From Metarhizobium sp964253915 (GTDB lineage Bacteria; Pseudomonadota; Alphaproteobacteria; Rhizobiales; Rhizobiaceae), in assembly GCF_964253915.1 (NCBI RefSeq), contig NZ_CAXUSG020000001.1, forward strand, positions 62,001 through 126,000: a stretch of DNA of 64,000 nucleotides. The letters are read 5' to 3'. Below the pieces are notes generated by a model. The model ran no database searches, had not been told where the DNA came from, and saw nothing but the letters and a program-made list of their open reading frames with translations. The translations under genes were made by a program, and so were the position numbers. Below are positions 8,828-17,665 of this stretch, piece by piece (within the stretch, counting starts at the first letter, position 1; the number at the start of each line of letters is the position of its first letter).

Positions 8828-8861
8828 CGAAAACCTGCGCCATAGCAGGCGCAGGTTTTCG
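8828..8861. terminator. strong 14-bp stem, bidirectional terminator
   Basis: CGAAAACCTGCGCC (8828-8841) pairs perfectly with GGCGCAGGTTTTCG (8848-8861) around a 6-nt loop. It sits between two convergent small genes, so it can serve both strands. Confidence 0.8.
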
Positions 8862-8868
8862 CGACGTC

Positions 8869-9111
8869 TCAGTACACGACGAAAATCACGCATCCGTCAC
8901 CGGCTTTGGCGATGCGTTCTGCCACGTGCGGTATGAGCATGGTGAGGTTGCGGAATATGATCTGCGGCCGCTTGCCGCTGCCGGCCGCGGCGGCGGCCAC
9001 CTGTTCCATGATATCAGCATCGATGTAATCGAGCGAACAATCGATATCCAGGCCGCCGCCGGCAGCCGCGACTGCGATCATCGCTTCGGGAAAAAGCAGG
9101 TTCATCGCCAT
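8869..9111 (-). CDS. hypothetical protein, 80 aa
   Basis: 80 aa. GGAAGG sits 8 nt upstream of the ATG at 9111. The protein is rich in Ala and Ile with an amphipathic Ala run (EQVAAAAAGSG) and no signal peptide or cysteine pattern of note. No family recognised. The ribosome binding site and the shared terminator at 8828-8861 support it as a gene. Confidence 0.5.
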   Translation of the reverse strand: MAMNLLFPEAMIAVAAAGGGLDIDCSLDYIDADIMEQVAAAAAGSGKRPQIIFRNLTMLIPHVAERIAKAGDGCVIFVVY

Positions 9112-9250
9112 AATCTCAACCTTCCAGATGTTGGTAGCCGGATCGCCGTGCCGGTAGAGCCTTGTCCGTCTGCATAGACTGGGACTCTATTCGATTTTTC
9201 TGCGTCAGATGTTCCGGCCGTGACAACCGGCGCTCCGCCGGCCATGCTCT

Positions 9251-9312
9251 ATTTGCTTGTCTTTTGCCGCATTGTCCGATGCCGAAGCGATGCCGCTTCG
9301 GCTGGAAATGCT
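9251..9312. repeat. palindromic repeat, AAGCATTTCCAG type (R4)
   Basis: On the minus strand it reads AAGCATTTCCAGCCGAAGCG, then CATCGCTTCGGC, GTCGGACAA-like and CGGCAAAA segments, matching the copy at 36995-37063 almost throughout. GCCGAAGCG/CGCTTCGGC forms the central hairpin. It lies upstream of the 183-aa hypothetical gene. Confidence 0.7.
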
Positions 9313-9347
9313 TGGCGATCGGCATGTTGCCCAACCGGAGACGCCTG

Positions 9348-9899
9348 GTGCCTGATCGTCGACACATGCCACAGCGAACCCCGCTGCAACAGAAACTGCT
9401 GGACAGGGCTCTGGCCGCCGTCGAGACGGAACGCGCGAAAATGCTGGAGCCGCTGCACGGCGTGTTGCGCGAGCGCGCCTCCGGATACGCATACACGTGC
9501 GACGCGGCGACGGAAGATGCGGTCGGCCGGGCCATCGAGCCGATGCTGCCGAATTGGGGCGGCACCGTCGTTGGGACAATCGCACTCCCTGACGATCCGG
9601 CGGCAATTGCCGATGCGCTGATAAGGCTCGCGCATCCGCATGGCGCAGATGGCAACGTCGTTCTCTGGTTCGAAGCGACGCTGCACAGCCAAAGCGCCCT
9701 GGTCGCGTTCGAGGATTGCCGTTACGGCGTCTTTACCGGCACGCTTGCCGATCTCGCGCATGTCGTTGGCCATATCAAGGGCATACCGGGCTCTCCGGTC
9801 GGCTGGTCGCGATTGGCATTGGTTGCTGACGATCACCGCTGGATGATCTGGATCGAAGCAAACCTGGCGACGCATTGTACCCCTGCCGCCAAGAAGTGA
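9348..9899 (+). CDS. hypothetical protein, 183 aa
   Basis: The frame is open from 9162, but the first part is repeat R4, so a later start is needed. GTG at 9348 has GGAG at 9337-9340 and is preferred; ATG at 9366 is the alternative. The protein is cytosolic-looking, with a helical N-terminus (RTPLQQKLLDRALAAVETER) and a C-terminal half with aromatic strands (VVLWFEATL, WMIWIEANL). No domain recognised. Confidence 0.6.
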   Translation: MPDRRHMPQRTPLQQKLLDRALAAVETERAKMLEPLHGVLRERASGYAYTCDAATEDAVGRAIEPMLPNWGGTVVGTIALPDDPAAIADALIRLAHPHGADGNVVLWFEATLHSQSALVAFEDCRYGVFTGTLADLAHVVGHIKGIPGSPVGWSRLALVADDHRWMIWIEANLATHCTPAAKK

Positions 9900-10140
9900 G
9901 GCATGCCGGGTCTTCGGTCAGGACCGTGTGATTTTCGGCAGGCGGCCCGTCACACAACCACCATCTGCTTTACGGCAGTTTGGTCTCATGTTAATATTAG
10001 CGATCCGTTAATAACGGGACGCAGGCATCTCAGGTAACCCAACGCGCCGACCACCGGTTACATTGCCTTCAGCCTCTGGCCAGCACGAAGCCTTCCTAAA
10101 AACAATCAGGGGCGGGTGTTGCCCGCCATGGGGGATTTCC

Positions 10141-11514
10141 ATGCCGACCTATACGATCAAAGCACTTGACGCCATCAAACCGGAAGGCGACGACGGCGTT
10201 ACCCTGTTCCGTTTCACGATCACCCGAGCCGGGGCGCTGAACCCCGATGCGGAGTTCGAGCGTGTCCACCTGAAACTCGACACGCCGGATATTGACGGCT
10301 TCGACGGGTTCTCCTTCGACCCGTCGCAAGGCCGCGTCTTCGGCCGGGACGACACCCGGCTGGGCGTGGTGTTCAATCCCGGCGAGACGGAGAAAACCAT
10401 CTCGGTTGCCGTCCGCGGTGACCGTCTTGTCGAAAACGACGAACTCATCCGCCTGACCCTGACCTCCTGGGGGCAGATCAACGCCACCGAAAGTTCGGTG
10501 ACGGCGCGGGGCATAGACGGCTCGGCGGTGTCGACGGTGAAAAACGACGATCTTGCTGCAAACCATGTCGCCGATCAGTTTCACGTCAATCTCGTGTTGA
10601 AGGATGGCGTCATCGACAATTTCGAACGGACCTTCATCCTCAACCCGCCCTCGGAAGCCGACCTGGACAATCAGCTGCTCGACTGGATCATCGAGGATCT
10701 GTTTGCATCCTCTCATGATGGCGAGTTCGACGGGGCCGAGCTTCTGGCGATGGACCAGGTTTTCCTCGGCAAGGGGATCGACGGAACATACATACCGGCA
10801 CGCGACGCGGAGATCGAGGCGGCCGGTCCCTTCGATCCCGCCGCGGAAGTGGCCTTCGCGACGGCGCTGACACAGGTCTTCGCCGAGTTGCCGAACGGTC
10901 CGAGCGCCGCTGATTTCGTCCGTGACATCCTGCTTGGCGGCGGTGACATCAGCTTTGCAGGCAACGGCACCATCGAGGTGGCCGGACAATCGGTGAAAAT
11001 AGCGACCAATTTTGCGGCAGGACAATTCGATTCCATCCGCCCGGGATCGGATCTTCTCACATTTGCGAACGGACAGCGGATCTATGTCGACGCCGACCAG
11101 ATCGCATTCAACAACGGCGTGTTGCGGCTGGATGTCCAGGGCGGCGAGATAGCCGGCAGTTCCTACCGGATCTACCAGGCGGCCTTCGACCGGACGCCCG
11201 ACATTCCCGGCCTGAAATTCTGGATCAACAAGATGGATGCAGGCATGTCGCTGCTCGACGTGTCGAAAAACTTCATCGTCTCGGCGGAATTCGTCGAAAT
11301 ATACGGGTCGAATTCGACGAATGCCCAGTTTGTGGCACGACTCTACCAGAACGTTCTCGGCAGAGAAGGCGAAGCAGCCGGCATCACCTTCTGGACCGGC
11401 CAGCTCGACACCGGCGCCTCCGACCGCGCCCGCGTCCTGTTCGGCTTCTCGGAAAGCGCAGAAAACATCACCGGCGTCTCGCCCCAGATCGACGACGGGA
11501 TTTTCCTGACGTAA
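10141..11514 (+). CDS. Calx-beta-like plus DUF4214 domain protein, probably exported
   Basis: 457 aa. GGGGGA precedes the ATG at 10141. N-terminal about 130 residues resemble a Calx-beta module (FRFTITRAG, VVFNPGETEKTISV, GDRLVENDELIRLTL). The last about 118 residues are two DUF4214-type units (IYQAAFDRTPDIPGLKFWI and LYQNVLGREGEAAGITFWT). DUF4214 proteins of rhizobia are typically large repeat-rich proteins exported by type I secretion. No N-terminal signal peptide is seen here, consistent with type I export, though no secretion genes are nearby. The acidic middle region is unassigned. Confidence 0.8.
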   Translation: MPTYTIKALDAIKPEGDDGVTLFRFTITRAGALNPDAEFERVHLKLDTPDIDGFDGFSFDPSQGRVFGRDDTRLGVVFNPGETEKTISVAVRGDRLVENDELIRLTLTSWGQINATESSVTARGIDGSAVSTVKNDDLAANHVADQFHVNLVLKDGVIDNFERTFILNPPSEADLDNQLLDWIIEDLFASSHDGEFDGAELLAMDQVFLGKGIDGTYIPARDAEIEAAGPFDPAAEVAFATALTQVFAELPNGPSAADFVRDILLGGGDISFAGNGTIEVAGQSVKIATNFAAGQFDSIRPGSDLLTFANGQRIYVDADQIAFNNGVLRLDVQGGEIAGSSYRIYQAAFDRTPDIPGLKFWINKMDAGMSLLDVSKNFIVSAEFVEIYGSNSTNAQFVARLYQNVLGREGEAAGITFWTGQLDTGASDRARVLFGFSESAENITGVSPQIDDGIFLT

Positions 11515-11549
11515 GTCTGCTGTCGAATACATCGGCGACAATACCGGAC

Positions 11550-11583
11550 AACGCTGCCTTGGCCACGATCACGGCAGCGTTTC
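11550..11583 (+). terminator. hairpin terminator of the DUF4214 gene
   Basis: AACGCTGCC (11550-11558) pairs with GGCAGCGTT (11573-11581), followed by TT. The loop is long (14 nt). It lies 36 bp after the stop codon. Confidence 0.5.
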
Positions 11584-11625
11584 CGGTTCGTCAGGTGCGC
11601 GCGGCTTTTGCCATGGTAGACAGAT

Positions 11626-12684
11626 TTACGGGCCCGCAGCCGTAATGACTGCCTGATAAGCAACATCACGCCTTCCCAACTCAACAAACCGTTGGAGGAT
11701 CTTTAAAGACAGCGCGTACGTAAATGTTGCAATCTCAAACGGCATCGTGTTCGAGTGCTTGACGCCGCTAAAGCCAAACAGGTTTCGGCTATCAAATGAG
11801 TACGGAAGCGAAACGTTGCCATGAAAAATTGCATTTCGGTATTTATAGAGTTCGCGAAATTTACTGACAATGTTGTCTTGGTTTTCGTCTAGTAAAGCAC
11901 GCAGTCGAAACTCCAAAACTCCGATGTTTGCTTTTTCTGAGTTTGTGGAAAGCATTGCCTCAATTGCAGACAGGGACCACATAAACGTAACCAAGGGATC
12001 CTGTGAGGATCTAAAGCTTTGAGAAATGTAGCTTAAGCCCTTCATGAATTGCGACTTTGGTTCGCCCGCGATCTCTTGCGGCTTGGCCCAAAGAAAGTCA
12101 AACACGGTCCTCGGAGCTAGCTTCCGCAGCGCAACGTCGGACGCGAAAGCTCCACGGGGGCCAAGGCTCATTTTGAAGCCTTCTGAAGTCGCCGTGTCAC
12201 CCCCGTTGAGAGAGACAATCCGATGGGTCGAGACGCCCAGCGGGTCCGCCAGATGTGCTGCCACCAGTATCGAATATGCCTTTAGCTCAAAATCCCGAAC
12301 TAATTCGCCACGGAAAATCGTACCTTTGGAGCGGCGGAAAACCTGTTCGATATTGATTTCTTTGGGGCGCTCGCTCGCCTTGATTTTCGCGGCTATAAGC
12401 TCGCGAGTTCGCTCCAAGTAGGTCGCAACGAGTTTGCGATCTAACGTAATTTGGAAGGCGAGTATCCTGGATGTGTCGGTTATCGTGTCGATGTTTGGAG
12501 CGAGCTTGATAAGGCCGCTGCCATTGCGCTGCTCAATCTTGATGACCGAATGGGGCGCATGTTCCATACTGAGGTGCCCACTCATGCTGATAACCGGACT
12601 CCAATCGGAAAGATCCTCTTGGTTTCCAAAAATCTTTTGCGATAACGCAATCAACTCAAATTTTTCGTTCAGCAGGGTCTTCAT
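11626..12684 (-). CDS. Apea-like HEPN-domain protein (putative RNase-type), low GC
   Basis: 352 aa. The C-terminal third has SLSAIEAMLS (about 237-246), EFRLRALL and ELYKYRNAIFHGN (279-290). The R283-N-A-I-F-H288 motif is the Rx4H signature of HEPN nucleases and fits the Apea-like subgroup. The N-terminal about 200 residues have no family I recognise. Codon use is visibly AT-richer than the aroA or DUF4214 genes on either side, suggesting transfer. It sits 127 bp beyond the 3' end of tRNA-Ala, a common integration spot. HEPN proteins often act as toxins or defence RNases; no partner antitoxin is visible. Confidence 0.7.
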   Translation of the reverse strand: MKTLLNEKFELIALSQKIFGNQEDLSDWSPVISMSGHLSMEHAPHSVIKIEQRNGSGLIKLAPNIDTITDTSRILAFQITLDRKLVATYLERTRELIAAKIKASERPKEINIEQVFRRSKGTIFRGELVRDFELKAYSILVAAHLADPLGVSTHRIVSLNGGDTATSEGFKMSLGPRGAFASDVALRKLAPRTVFDFLWAKPQEIAGEPKSQFMKGLSYISQSFRSSQDPLVTFMWSLSAIEAMLSTNSEKANIGVLEFRLRALLDENQDNIVSKFRELYKYRNAIFHGNVSLPYSFDSRNLFGFSGVKHSNTMPFEIATFTYALSLKILQRFVELGRRDVAYQAVITAAGP

Positions 12685-12811
12685 CGTTCCAAGGCGAACC
12701 AGCGATTGAGAAAATTTGGCCAGAAATGTTTATAGGATTTGGCGAGAGACTCTCGCAAAATAGATTTCAAAGTCTTGTTAAATTTATCAAATCTGTACGT
12801 CTGGAAAGATT

Positions 12812-12887
<76 letters not shown>

Positions 12888-12984
12888 ATCTCTTGGGTCC
12901 GGCGAACCGGGTCCGGGAAGTCCGAAGGCGCTGTGTCCGTCGGGGTGGCGGCTTATTACTTCTGCTTTTCGCAGAGTGCAAGCC

Positions 12985-13022
12985 CAAAAAACGATGCCCG
13001 GCGATTTTTTGTTCGCCGGGCA
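12985..13022 (-). terminator. rho-independent terminator of the FYDLN-acid gene
   Basis: On the minus strand TGCCCGGCG (13022-13014) pairs with CGCCGGGCA (13003-12995) around an A-rich loop and is followed by a T6 run (12991-12986). Confidence 0.8.
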
Positions 13023-13033
13023 CAATCAAATGC

Positions 13034-13420
13034 TTAAACGTCGTCGTCGTCGCCGGTCACGCCGATGATGCCGCTGACGTCATCTTCGTCTTCGTCTTCG
13101 TCGGCTTCCAGGAAGGTATCGTCGTCATCGTCGCCGATATCGACATCGTCATCGCCCATGTCGGGCAGGTCGTCGCCGCCGGCTGAATCGTCGCCGTCTT
13201 CCAGCGAAACCAGTTCGACTTCCGTGCTTTCGGTATCGACTTCCGCGACCTCCTCGTCTTCGGCCTTCTCCATGATGGCGGCCACGGAGGTTTCCTCGAA
13301 GTAGGACAACGGCCAGGATTTGCCGGTGTAGGGAGAAACGATCGGATCCCGGTTCAGGTCGTAAAACTTCTTGCCGGTATCCGGATCGGTGCGTTTGGTT
13401 CCAAGTTCCGCTTTTGCCAC
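13034..13420 (-). CDS. FYDLN-acid protein (TIGR02300 family)
   Basis: 128 aa from a GTG at 13420 with GAGG upstream. The N-terminal 50 residues (AKAELGTKRTDPDTGKKFYD, then WPLSYFEE) are the conserved TIGR02300 core. The C-terminal half is almost entirely Asp/Glu with Gly and Val, the acidic tail that names the family. Function unknown; it is widespread in Alphaproteobacteria, often beside aroA and a tRNA gene as here. Reading upstream to an ATG at 13462 adds residues absent from the family core. Confidence 0.9.
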   Translation of the reverse strand: MAKAELGTKRTDPDTGKKFYDLNRDPIVSPYTGKSWPLSYFEETSVAAIMEKAEDEEVAEVDTESTEVELVSLEDGDDSAGGDDLPDMGDDDVDIGDDDDDTFLEADEDEDEDDVSGIIGVTGDDDDV

Positions 13421-13687
13421 TGTCAATGCCTCGTGAGAATGGCCGAATGAAAGATTCGGCAAATGCCGTTACAACCGGCGTTTTAGGGGAATTTATCAGC
13501 CGGTCCCCTTAATCGTTGCGGCTTCTCATGTCAAAGCAAACTTTATGCCGCCTTCGCCTGCTTTTCTGGGGCGGGGCGGATGACCGCACCGGGAGTTTGT
13601 GTTAACGACCCCGCCGAACCCGCCGCCCGACCGCCAGAGGTCAGGGGACTGTGCGGAAGAATGAAGCGCTTTGCAAAGGATTTTTCC

Positions 13688-15055
13688 ATGTCGCATGGGG
13701 CCGCCGCTAAACCTGCCACCGCACGCCGTTCGTCCAACCTCTCCGGCACAGCCCGCATTCCCGGCGACAAGTCGATTTCGCACCGTTCCTTCATGTTCGG
13801 CGGCCTGGCCTCCGGCGAAACGCGCATCACCGGCCTGCTTGAGGGCGAAGACGTCATCAACACCGGCAAGGCGATGCAGGCGATGGGCGCCAAGATCCGC
13901 AAGGACGGCGACGTCTGGATCATCAACGGCACCGGCAACGGCGCGCTGCTGGCACCGGAAGCACCGCTCGATTTCGGCAATGCCGGCACCGGCTGCCGCC
14001 TGACAATGGGCCTCGTCGGCGTCTATGATTTCGACAGCACCTTCATCGGCGACGCCTCACTGACCAAGCGACCGATGGGCCGCGTGCTCGATCCGCTCAA
14101 GCAGATGGGTGTGCAGGTAAAGTCTGCCGAAGGCGGTCGCCTGCCGGTGACGCTGCATGGCCCGGCAACGCCGGCGCCGATCACCTACCGCGTGCCGATG
14201 GCGTCTGCCCAGGTGAAGTCGGCGGTGCTGCTCGCCGGTCTCAACACGCCCGGCATCACCACGGTGATCGAGCCGATCATGACCCGCGACCATACGGAAA
14301 AGATGCTGCAGGGTTTTGGCGCCAACCTGACGGTCGAGACCGACGGCGAGGGCGTGCGCACCATCCGTCTTGAAGGTCGCGGCAAGCTCACCGGCCAGAC
14401 GATCGACGTTCCGGGCGACCCGTCCTCCACCGCCTTCCCGCTGGTGGCGGCCCTGCTGGTGCCCGGCTCCGACATTACCATCCTCAACGTGCTGATGAAC
14501 CCGACGCGCACCGGCCTGATCCTGACGCTGCAGGAAATGGGCGCCAATATCGAGATCCTCAATCCGCGGCTTGCCGGCGGTGAGGATGTCGCCGATCTTC
14601 GTGTGCGCTCCTCGGAGCTCAAGGGTGTGACGGTTTCGGAAGACCGGGCGCCGTCGATGATCGACGAATATCCGGTGCTGGCCGTGGCCGCCTCCTTTGC
14701 CGAGGGCGCGACCGTGATGAACGGCCTCGAGGAGCTGCGGGTGAAGGAATCGGATCGCCTCTCTGCCGTCGCCAACGGTTTGAAGCTCAACGGCGTCGAT
14801 TGCGACGAGGGCGAAAGCTCGCTGGTCGTGCGTGGCGTGCCCGGCGGCAAGGGCCTCGGCAATGCTTCGGGAGCGGCCGTCGCCACCCATCTCGACCATC
14901 GCATCGCCATGAGTTTTCTGATCATGGGGCTTGCATCCGAACATCCGGTAACGGTGGACGACGCAACGATGATTGCCACCAGCTTCCCGGAATTCATGGA
15001 CCTGATGGCGCGACTGGGCGCAAAGATCGAGCTGCACGAAGGCGGAGCCGCTTGA
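13688..15055 (+). CDS. aroA: 3-phosphoshikimate 1-carboxyvinyltransferase (EPSP synthase), class II
   Basis: 455 aa. It catalyses PEP plus shikimate-3-phosphate to EPSP, the sixth shikimate pathway step. It has the class II marks GDKSISHRS (26-34), SAQVKSA and NPTR, and by recall closely matches the Agrobacterium CP4 enzyme in length and most of its sequence. At residue 100, where CP4 has the alanine linked to glyphosate insensitivity, this protein has glycine (DFGNAGTGCR). AAAGGA upstream supports ATG 13688 (MSHGAAAKPATARRS); the frame is open 36 codons further but not conserved. Overlaps cmk by 4 bp. Confidence 0.96.
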   Translation: MSHGAAAKPATARRSSNLSGTARIPGDKSISHRSFMFGGLASGETRITGLLEGEDVINTGKAMQAMGAKIRKDGDVWIINGTGNGALLAPEAPLDFGNAGTGCRLTMGLVGVYDFDSTFIGDASLTKRPMGRVLDPLKQMGVQVKSAEGGRLPVTLHGPATPAPITYRVPMASAQVKSAVLLAGLNTPGITTVIEPIMTRDHTEKMLQGFGANLTVETDGEGVRTIRLEGRGKLTGQTIDVPGDPSSTAFPLVAALLVPGSDITILNVLMNPTRTGLILTLQEMGANIEILNPRLAGGEDVADLRVRSSELKGVTVSEDRAPSMIDEYPVLAVAASFAEGATVMNGLEELRVKESDRLSAVANGLKLNGVDCDEGESSLVVRGVPGGKGLGNASGAAVATHLDHRIAMSFLIMGLASEHPVTVDDATMIATSFPEFMDLMARLGAKIELHEGGAA

Positions 15056-15690
15056 CCACGGTCATCGCCATCGACGGCCCGGCAGCGGCCGGCAAGGGCA
15101 CGCTGTCGCGGCGGATTGCCGAGGCTTACGGGTTTCACCACCTCGATACCGGCCTGACGTATCGCGCCACGGCCAAGGCGCTGGTCGATGCCGGCCTGCC
15201 GCTCGACGACGAGCCGGTGGCGGCAAAAGTGGCGGAAACCCTTGAATTGGCCGGGCTGGAGCGCGATATCCTGTCGCAACACGCGATCGGCGAGGCCGCT
15301 TCGAAGATTGCGGTGATGTCGTCGGTTCGCAAGGCTTTGGTGGAGGCGCAGCGCGCCTTCTCGAAAAAGGCGCCGGGAACGGTGCTCGATGGCCGCGATA
15401 TCGGTACGGTCGTCTGCCCGGATGCGCTGGTGAAGCTTTACGTCACGGCGTCGCCGGAGGTTCGGGCAAGGCGGCGTTACGACGAGATCGTCGGCAAGGG
15501 TGGTGCGGCCGATTACGCGGCAATCTTCGCCGATGTGAAGCAGCGTGACGAACGCGACATGGGGCGCGCCGACAGCCCTTTGAAACCGGCTGAAGACGCG
15601 CACTTGCTTGATACGTCGGAAATGAGTATAGAGGCCGCGTTTCAGGCGGCGAAATCGATCATCGACGCGGCCCTGAGCCAGAATGCCTAA
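15052..15690 (+). CDS. cmk: cytidylate kinase
   Basis: 212 aa, starting at a TTG (15052) that overlaps the aroA stop as TTGA, so translation is probably coupled. It phosphorylates CMP/dCMP with ATP. P-loop GPAAAGKGT (9-17), LDTGLTYRA substrate region and LDGRDIGTVV with catalytic Asp/Arg are all in place. The order aroA-cmk-rpsA is conserved across many proteobacteria. Confidence 0.95.
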   Translation: MTTVIAIDGPAAAGKGTLSRRIAEAYGFHHLDTGLTYRATAKALVDAGLPLDDEPVAAKVAETLELAGLERDILSQHAIGEAASKIAVMSSVRKALVEAQRAFSKKAPGTVLDGRDIGTVVCPDALVKLYVTASPEVRARRRYDEIVGKGGAADYAAIFADVKQRDERDMGRADSPLKPAEDAHLLDTSEMSIEAAFQAAKSIIDAALSQNA

Positions 15691-15732
15691 AAGTTATCGG
15701 GTTTGCGTGCTTTCGCACGAGGCCTGTTAGTT

Positions 15733-15761
15733 TTGACAAAAGCCTGAAATTCCGTCCATGC
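15733..15761 (+). promoter_or_regulatory. possible rpsA promoter
   Basis: TTGACA (15733-15738) is a perfect -35 hexamer; the -10 at the expected distance (CCATGC, 15756-15761) is weak. About 95 nt of leader would precede rpsA, leaving room for autoregulation by S1, but I see no defined structure. Confidence 0.35.
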
Positions 15762-15857
15762 GCCGGATAGCCTCTGATGGAGGCGGACTGGGTTCAGGCC
15801 TGTTCAACACCAGCCACCGGCGCGCCGTGTCCGTAACCGGGCACACCAGGAGATTTT

Positions 15858-17561
15858 ATGTCTGTAGCTACTCCCTCTCGTGAGGATTTCGCAGCCCTTC
15901 TCGAAGAGTCCTTTGCCAAGAACGATCTGGCTGAAGGCTACGTAACCAAGGGTATCATCACGGCTATCGAGAAGGACGTCGCCATCGTCGACGTCGGCCT
16001 CAAGGTCGAAGGCCGCATCGCTCTGAAGGAATTCGGCGCCAAGGCCAAGGACGGCACGCTGAAGGTCGGCGACGAAGTTGAAGTCTACGTCGAGCGCATC
16101 GAAAACGCCCTGGGCGAAGCCGTTCTGTCGCGCGACAAGGCTCGCCGCGAAGAAAGCTGGACCCGTCTCGAAGTCAAGTTCGAAGCCGGCGAGCGCGTCG
16201 AAGGCGTCATCTTCAACCAGGTCAAGGGTGGTTTCACCGTCGATCTCGACGGCGCTGTCGCCTTCCTGCCGCGTTCGCAGGTCGACATCCGTCCGATCCG
16301 CGACGTTACGCCGCTCATGCACATTCCGCAGCCCTTCGAAATCCTCAAGATGGACAAGCGTCGCGGCAACATCGTCGTTTCGCGCCGTACGGTTCTTGAA
16401 GAGTCGCGCGCCGAGCAGCGTTCTGAAATCGTTCAGAACCTTGAAGAAGGCCAGGTTGTTGACGGCGTCGTCAAGAACATCACCGATTACGGTGCGTTCG
16501 TTGACCTCGGCGGCATCGACGGCCTGCTGCACGTCACCGACATGGCATGGCGCCGCGTCAACCATCCGTCGGAGATCCTGAACATCGGCCAGTCGGTCAA
16601 GGTTCAGATCATCCGCATCAACCAGGAAACCCACCGCATCTCGCTCGGCATGAAGCAGCTCGAGAGCGACCCGTGGGATGGCATCTCGGCCAAGTATCCG
16701 GAAGGCAAGAAGATTTCCGGTACCGTCACGAACATCACCGACTACGGTGCGTTCGTCGAGCTGGAGCCGGGCATCGAAGGCCTGATCCACATCTCGGAAA
16801 TGTCCTGGACCAAGAAGAACGTACACCCCGGCAAGATCCTGTCCACGAGCCAGGAAGTCGACGTTGTCGTTCTCGAAGTCGATCCGTCCAAGCGTCGTAT
16901 CTCGCTCGGCCTCAAGCAGACGCTCGAGAACCCGTGGCAGGCATTCGCGCACAGCCATCCGGCTGGCACGGAAGTTGAAGGCGAAGTCAAGAACAAGACC
17001 GAATTCGGCCTGTTCATCGGCCTCGACGGCGACGTGGACGGCATGGTGCACCTCTCCGACCTCGACTGGAACCGTCCGGGCGAACAGGTCATCGAAGAGT
17101 TCAACAAGGGTGACGTCGTTCGCGCCGTCGTTCTCGATGTTGACGTCGACAAGGAGCGCATCTCGCTCGGCATCAAGCAGCTCGGCAAGGATGCTGTCGG
17201 TGAAGCCGCCGCTTCCGGCGAACTGCGCAAGAACGCCGTCGTTTCGGCTGAAGTCATCGCTGTCAACGACGGTGGCATCGAAGTGCGTCTCGTCAACCAC
17301 GAAGACATCACCTCGTTCATCCGCCGTTCGGACCTGTCGCGTGATCGCGACGAGCAGCGTCCGGAGCGTTTCTCGGTCGGTCAGACCGTCGATGCACGCG
17401 TGACCAACTTCTCGAAGAAGGATCGCAAGATCACTCTGTCGATCAAGGCACTGGAAATTGCCGAAGAGAAGGAAGCCGTTGCTCAGTTCGGTTCGTCCGA
17501 CTCTGGCGCATCGCTCGGCGACATCCTCGGCGCGGCTCTGAAGAACCGCAACGCCGAATAA
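15858..17561 (+). CDS. rpsA: 30S ribosomal protein S1
   Basis: 567 aa. Six S1/OB RNA-binding repeats are visible, the middle ones with the hallmark ITDYGAFVDLGGIDGLLHVT and ITDYGAFVELEPGIEGLIHI. S1 binds mRNA 5' regions and helps the 30S subunit melt structure. AGGAGA precedes the ATG. Codon use is strongly biased to highly expressed codons (GTC, CTC, AAG, GAA). Followed by a strong terminator. Confidence 0.98.
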   Translation: MSVATPSREDFAALLEESFAKNDLAEGYVTKGIITAIEKDVAIVDVGLKVEGRIALKEFGAKAKDGTLKVGDEVEVYVERIENALGEAVLSRDKARREESWTRLEVKFEAGERVEGVIFNQVKGGFTVDLDGAVAFLPRSQVDIRPIRDVTPLMHIPQPFEILKMDKRRGNIVVSRRTVLEESRAEQRSEIVQNLEEGQVVDGVVKNITDYGAFVDLGGIDGLLHVTDMAWRRVNHPSEILNIGQSVKVQIIRINQETHRISLGMKQLESDPWDGISAKYPEGKKISGTVTNITDYGAFVELEPGIEGLIHISEMSWTKKNVHPGKILSTSQEVDVVVLEVDPSKRRISLGLKQTLENPWQAFAHSHPAGTEVEGEVKNKTEFGLFIGLDGDVDGMVHLSDLDWNRPGEQVIEEFNKGDVVRAVVLDVDVDKERISLGIKQLGKDAVGEAAASGELRKNAVVSAEVIAVNDGGIEVRLVNHEDITSFIRRSDLSRDRDEQRPERFSVGQTVDARVTNFSKKDRKITLSIKALEIAEEKEAVAQFGSSDSGASLGDILGAALKNRNAE

Positions 17562-17592
17562 TCATCGGCGGCCAAGGCCTCAAGACAATAAG

Positions 17593-17628
17593 AAAACCCG
17601 CCGGAAGCGATCTTCCGGCGGGTTTTTT
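17593..17628 (+). terminator. rpsA terminator
   Basis: AAAACCCGCCGGAAG (17593-17607) pairs with CTTCCGGCGGGTTTT (17612-17626), then TT: a textbook rho-independent terminator. The A-run on the other side could let it serve the convergent gene as well. Confidence 0.92.
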
Positions 17629-17665
17629 CATGGCGTTTTACCTGTCGGGCTGTGGGAGGCCAGCC

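Noticed and set aside
9991..10011. CtrA box upstream of the DUF4214 gene (TTAG-N7-TTAA, 9997-10011)
   Set aside because: One mismatch, and such sites are expected several times per window by chance; no supporting context as in the acidic protein genes.
15804..17300. 498-codon minus-strand open frame opposite rpsA
   Set aside because: It mirrors the codon bias of rpsA on the other strand, has no ribosome binding site and no family-like sequence; rpsA itself is certain.
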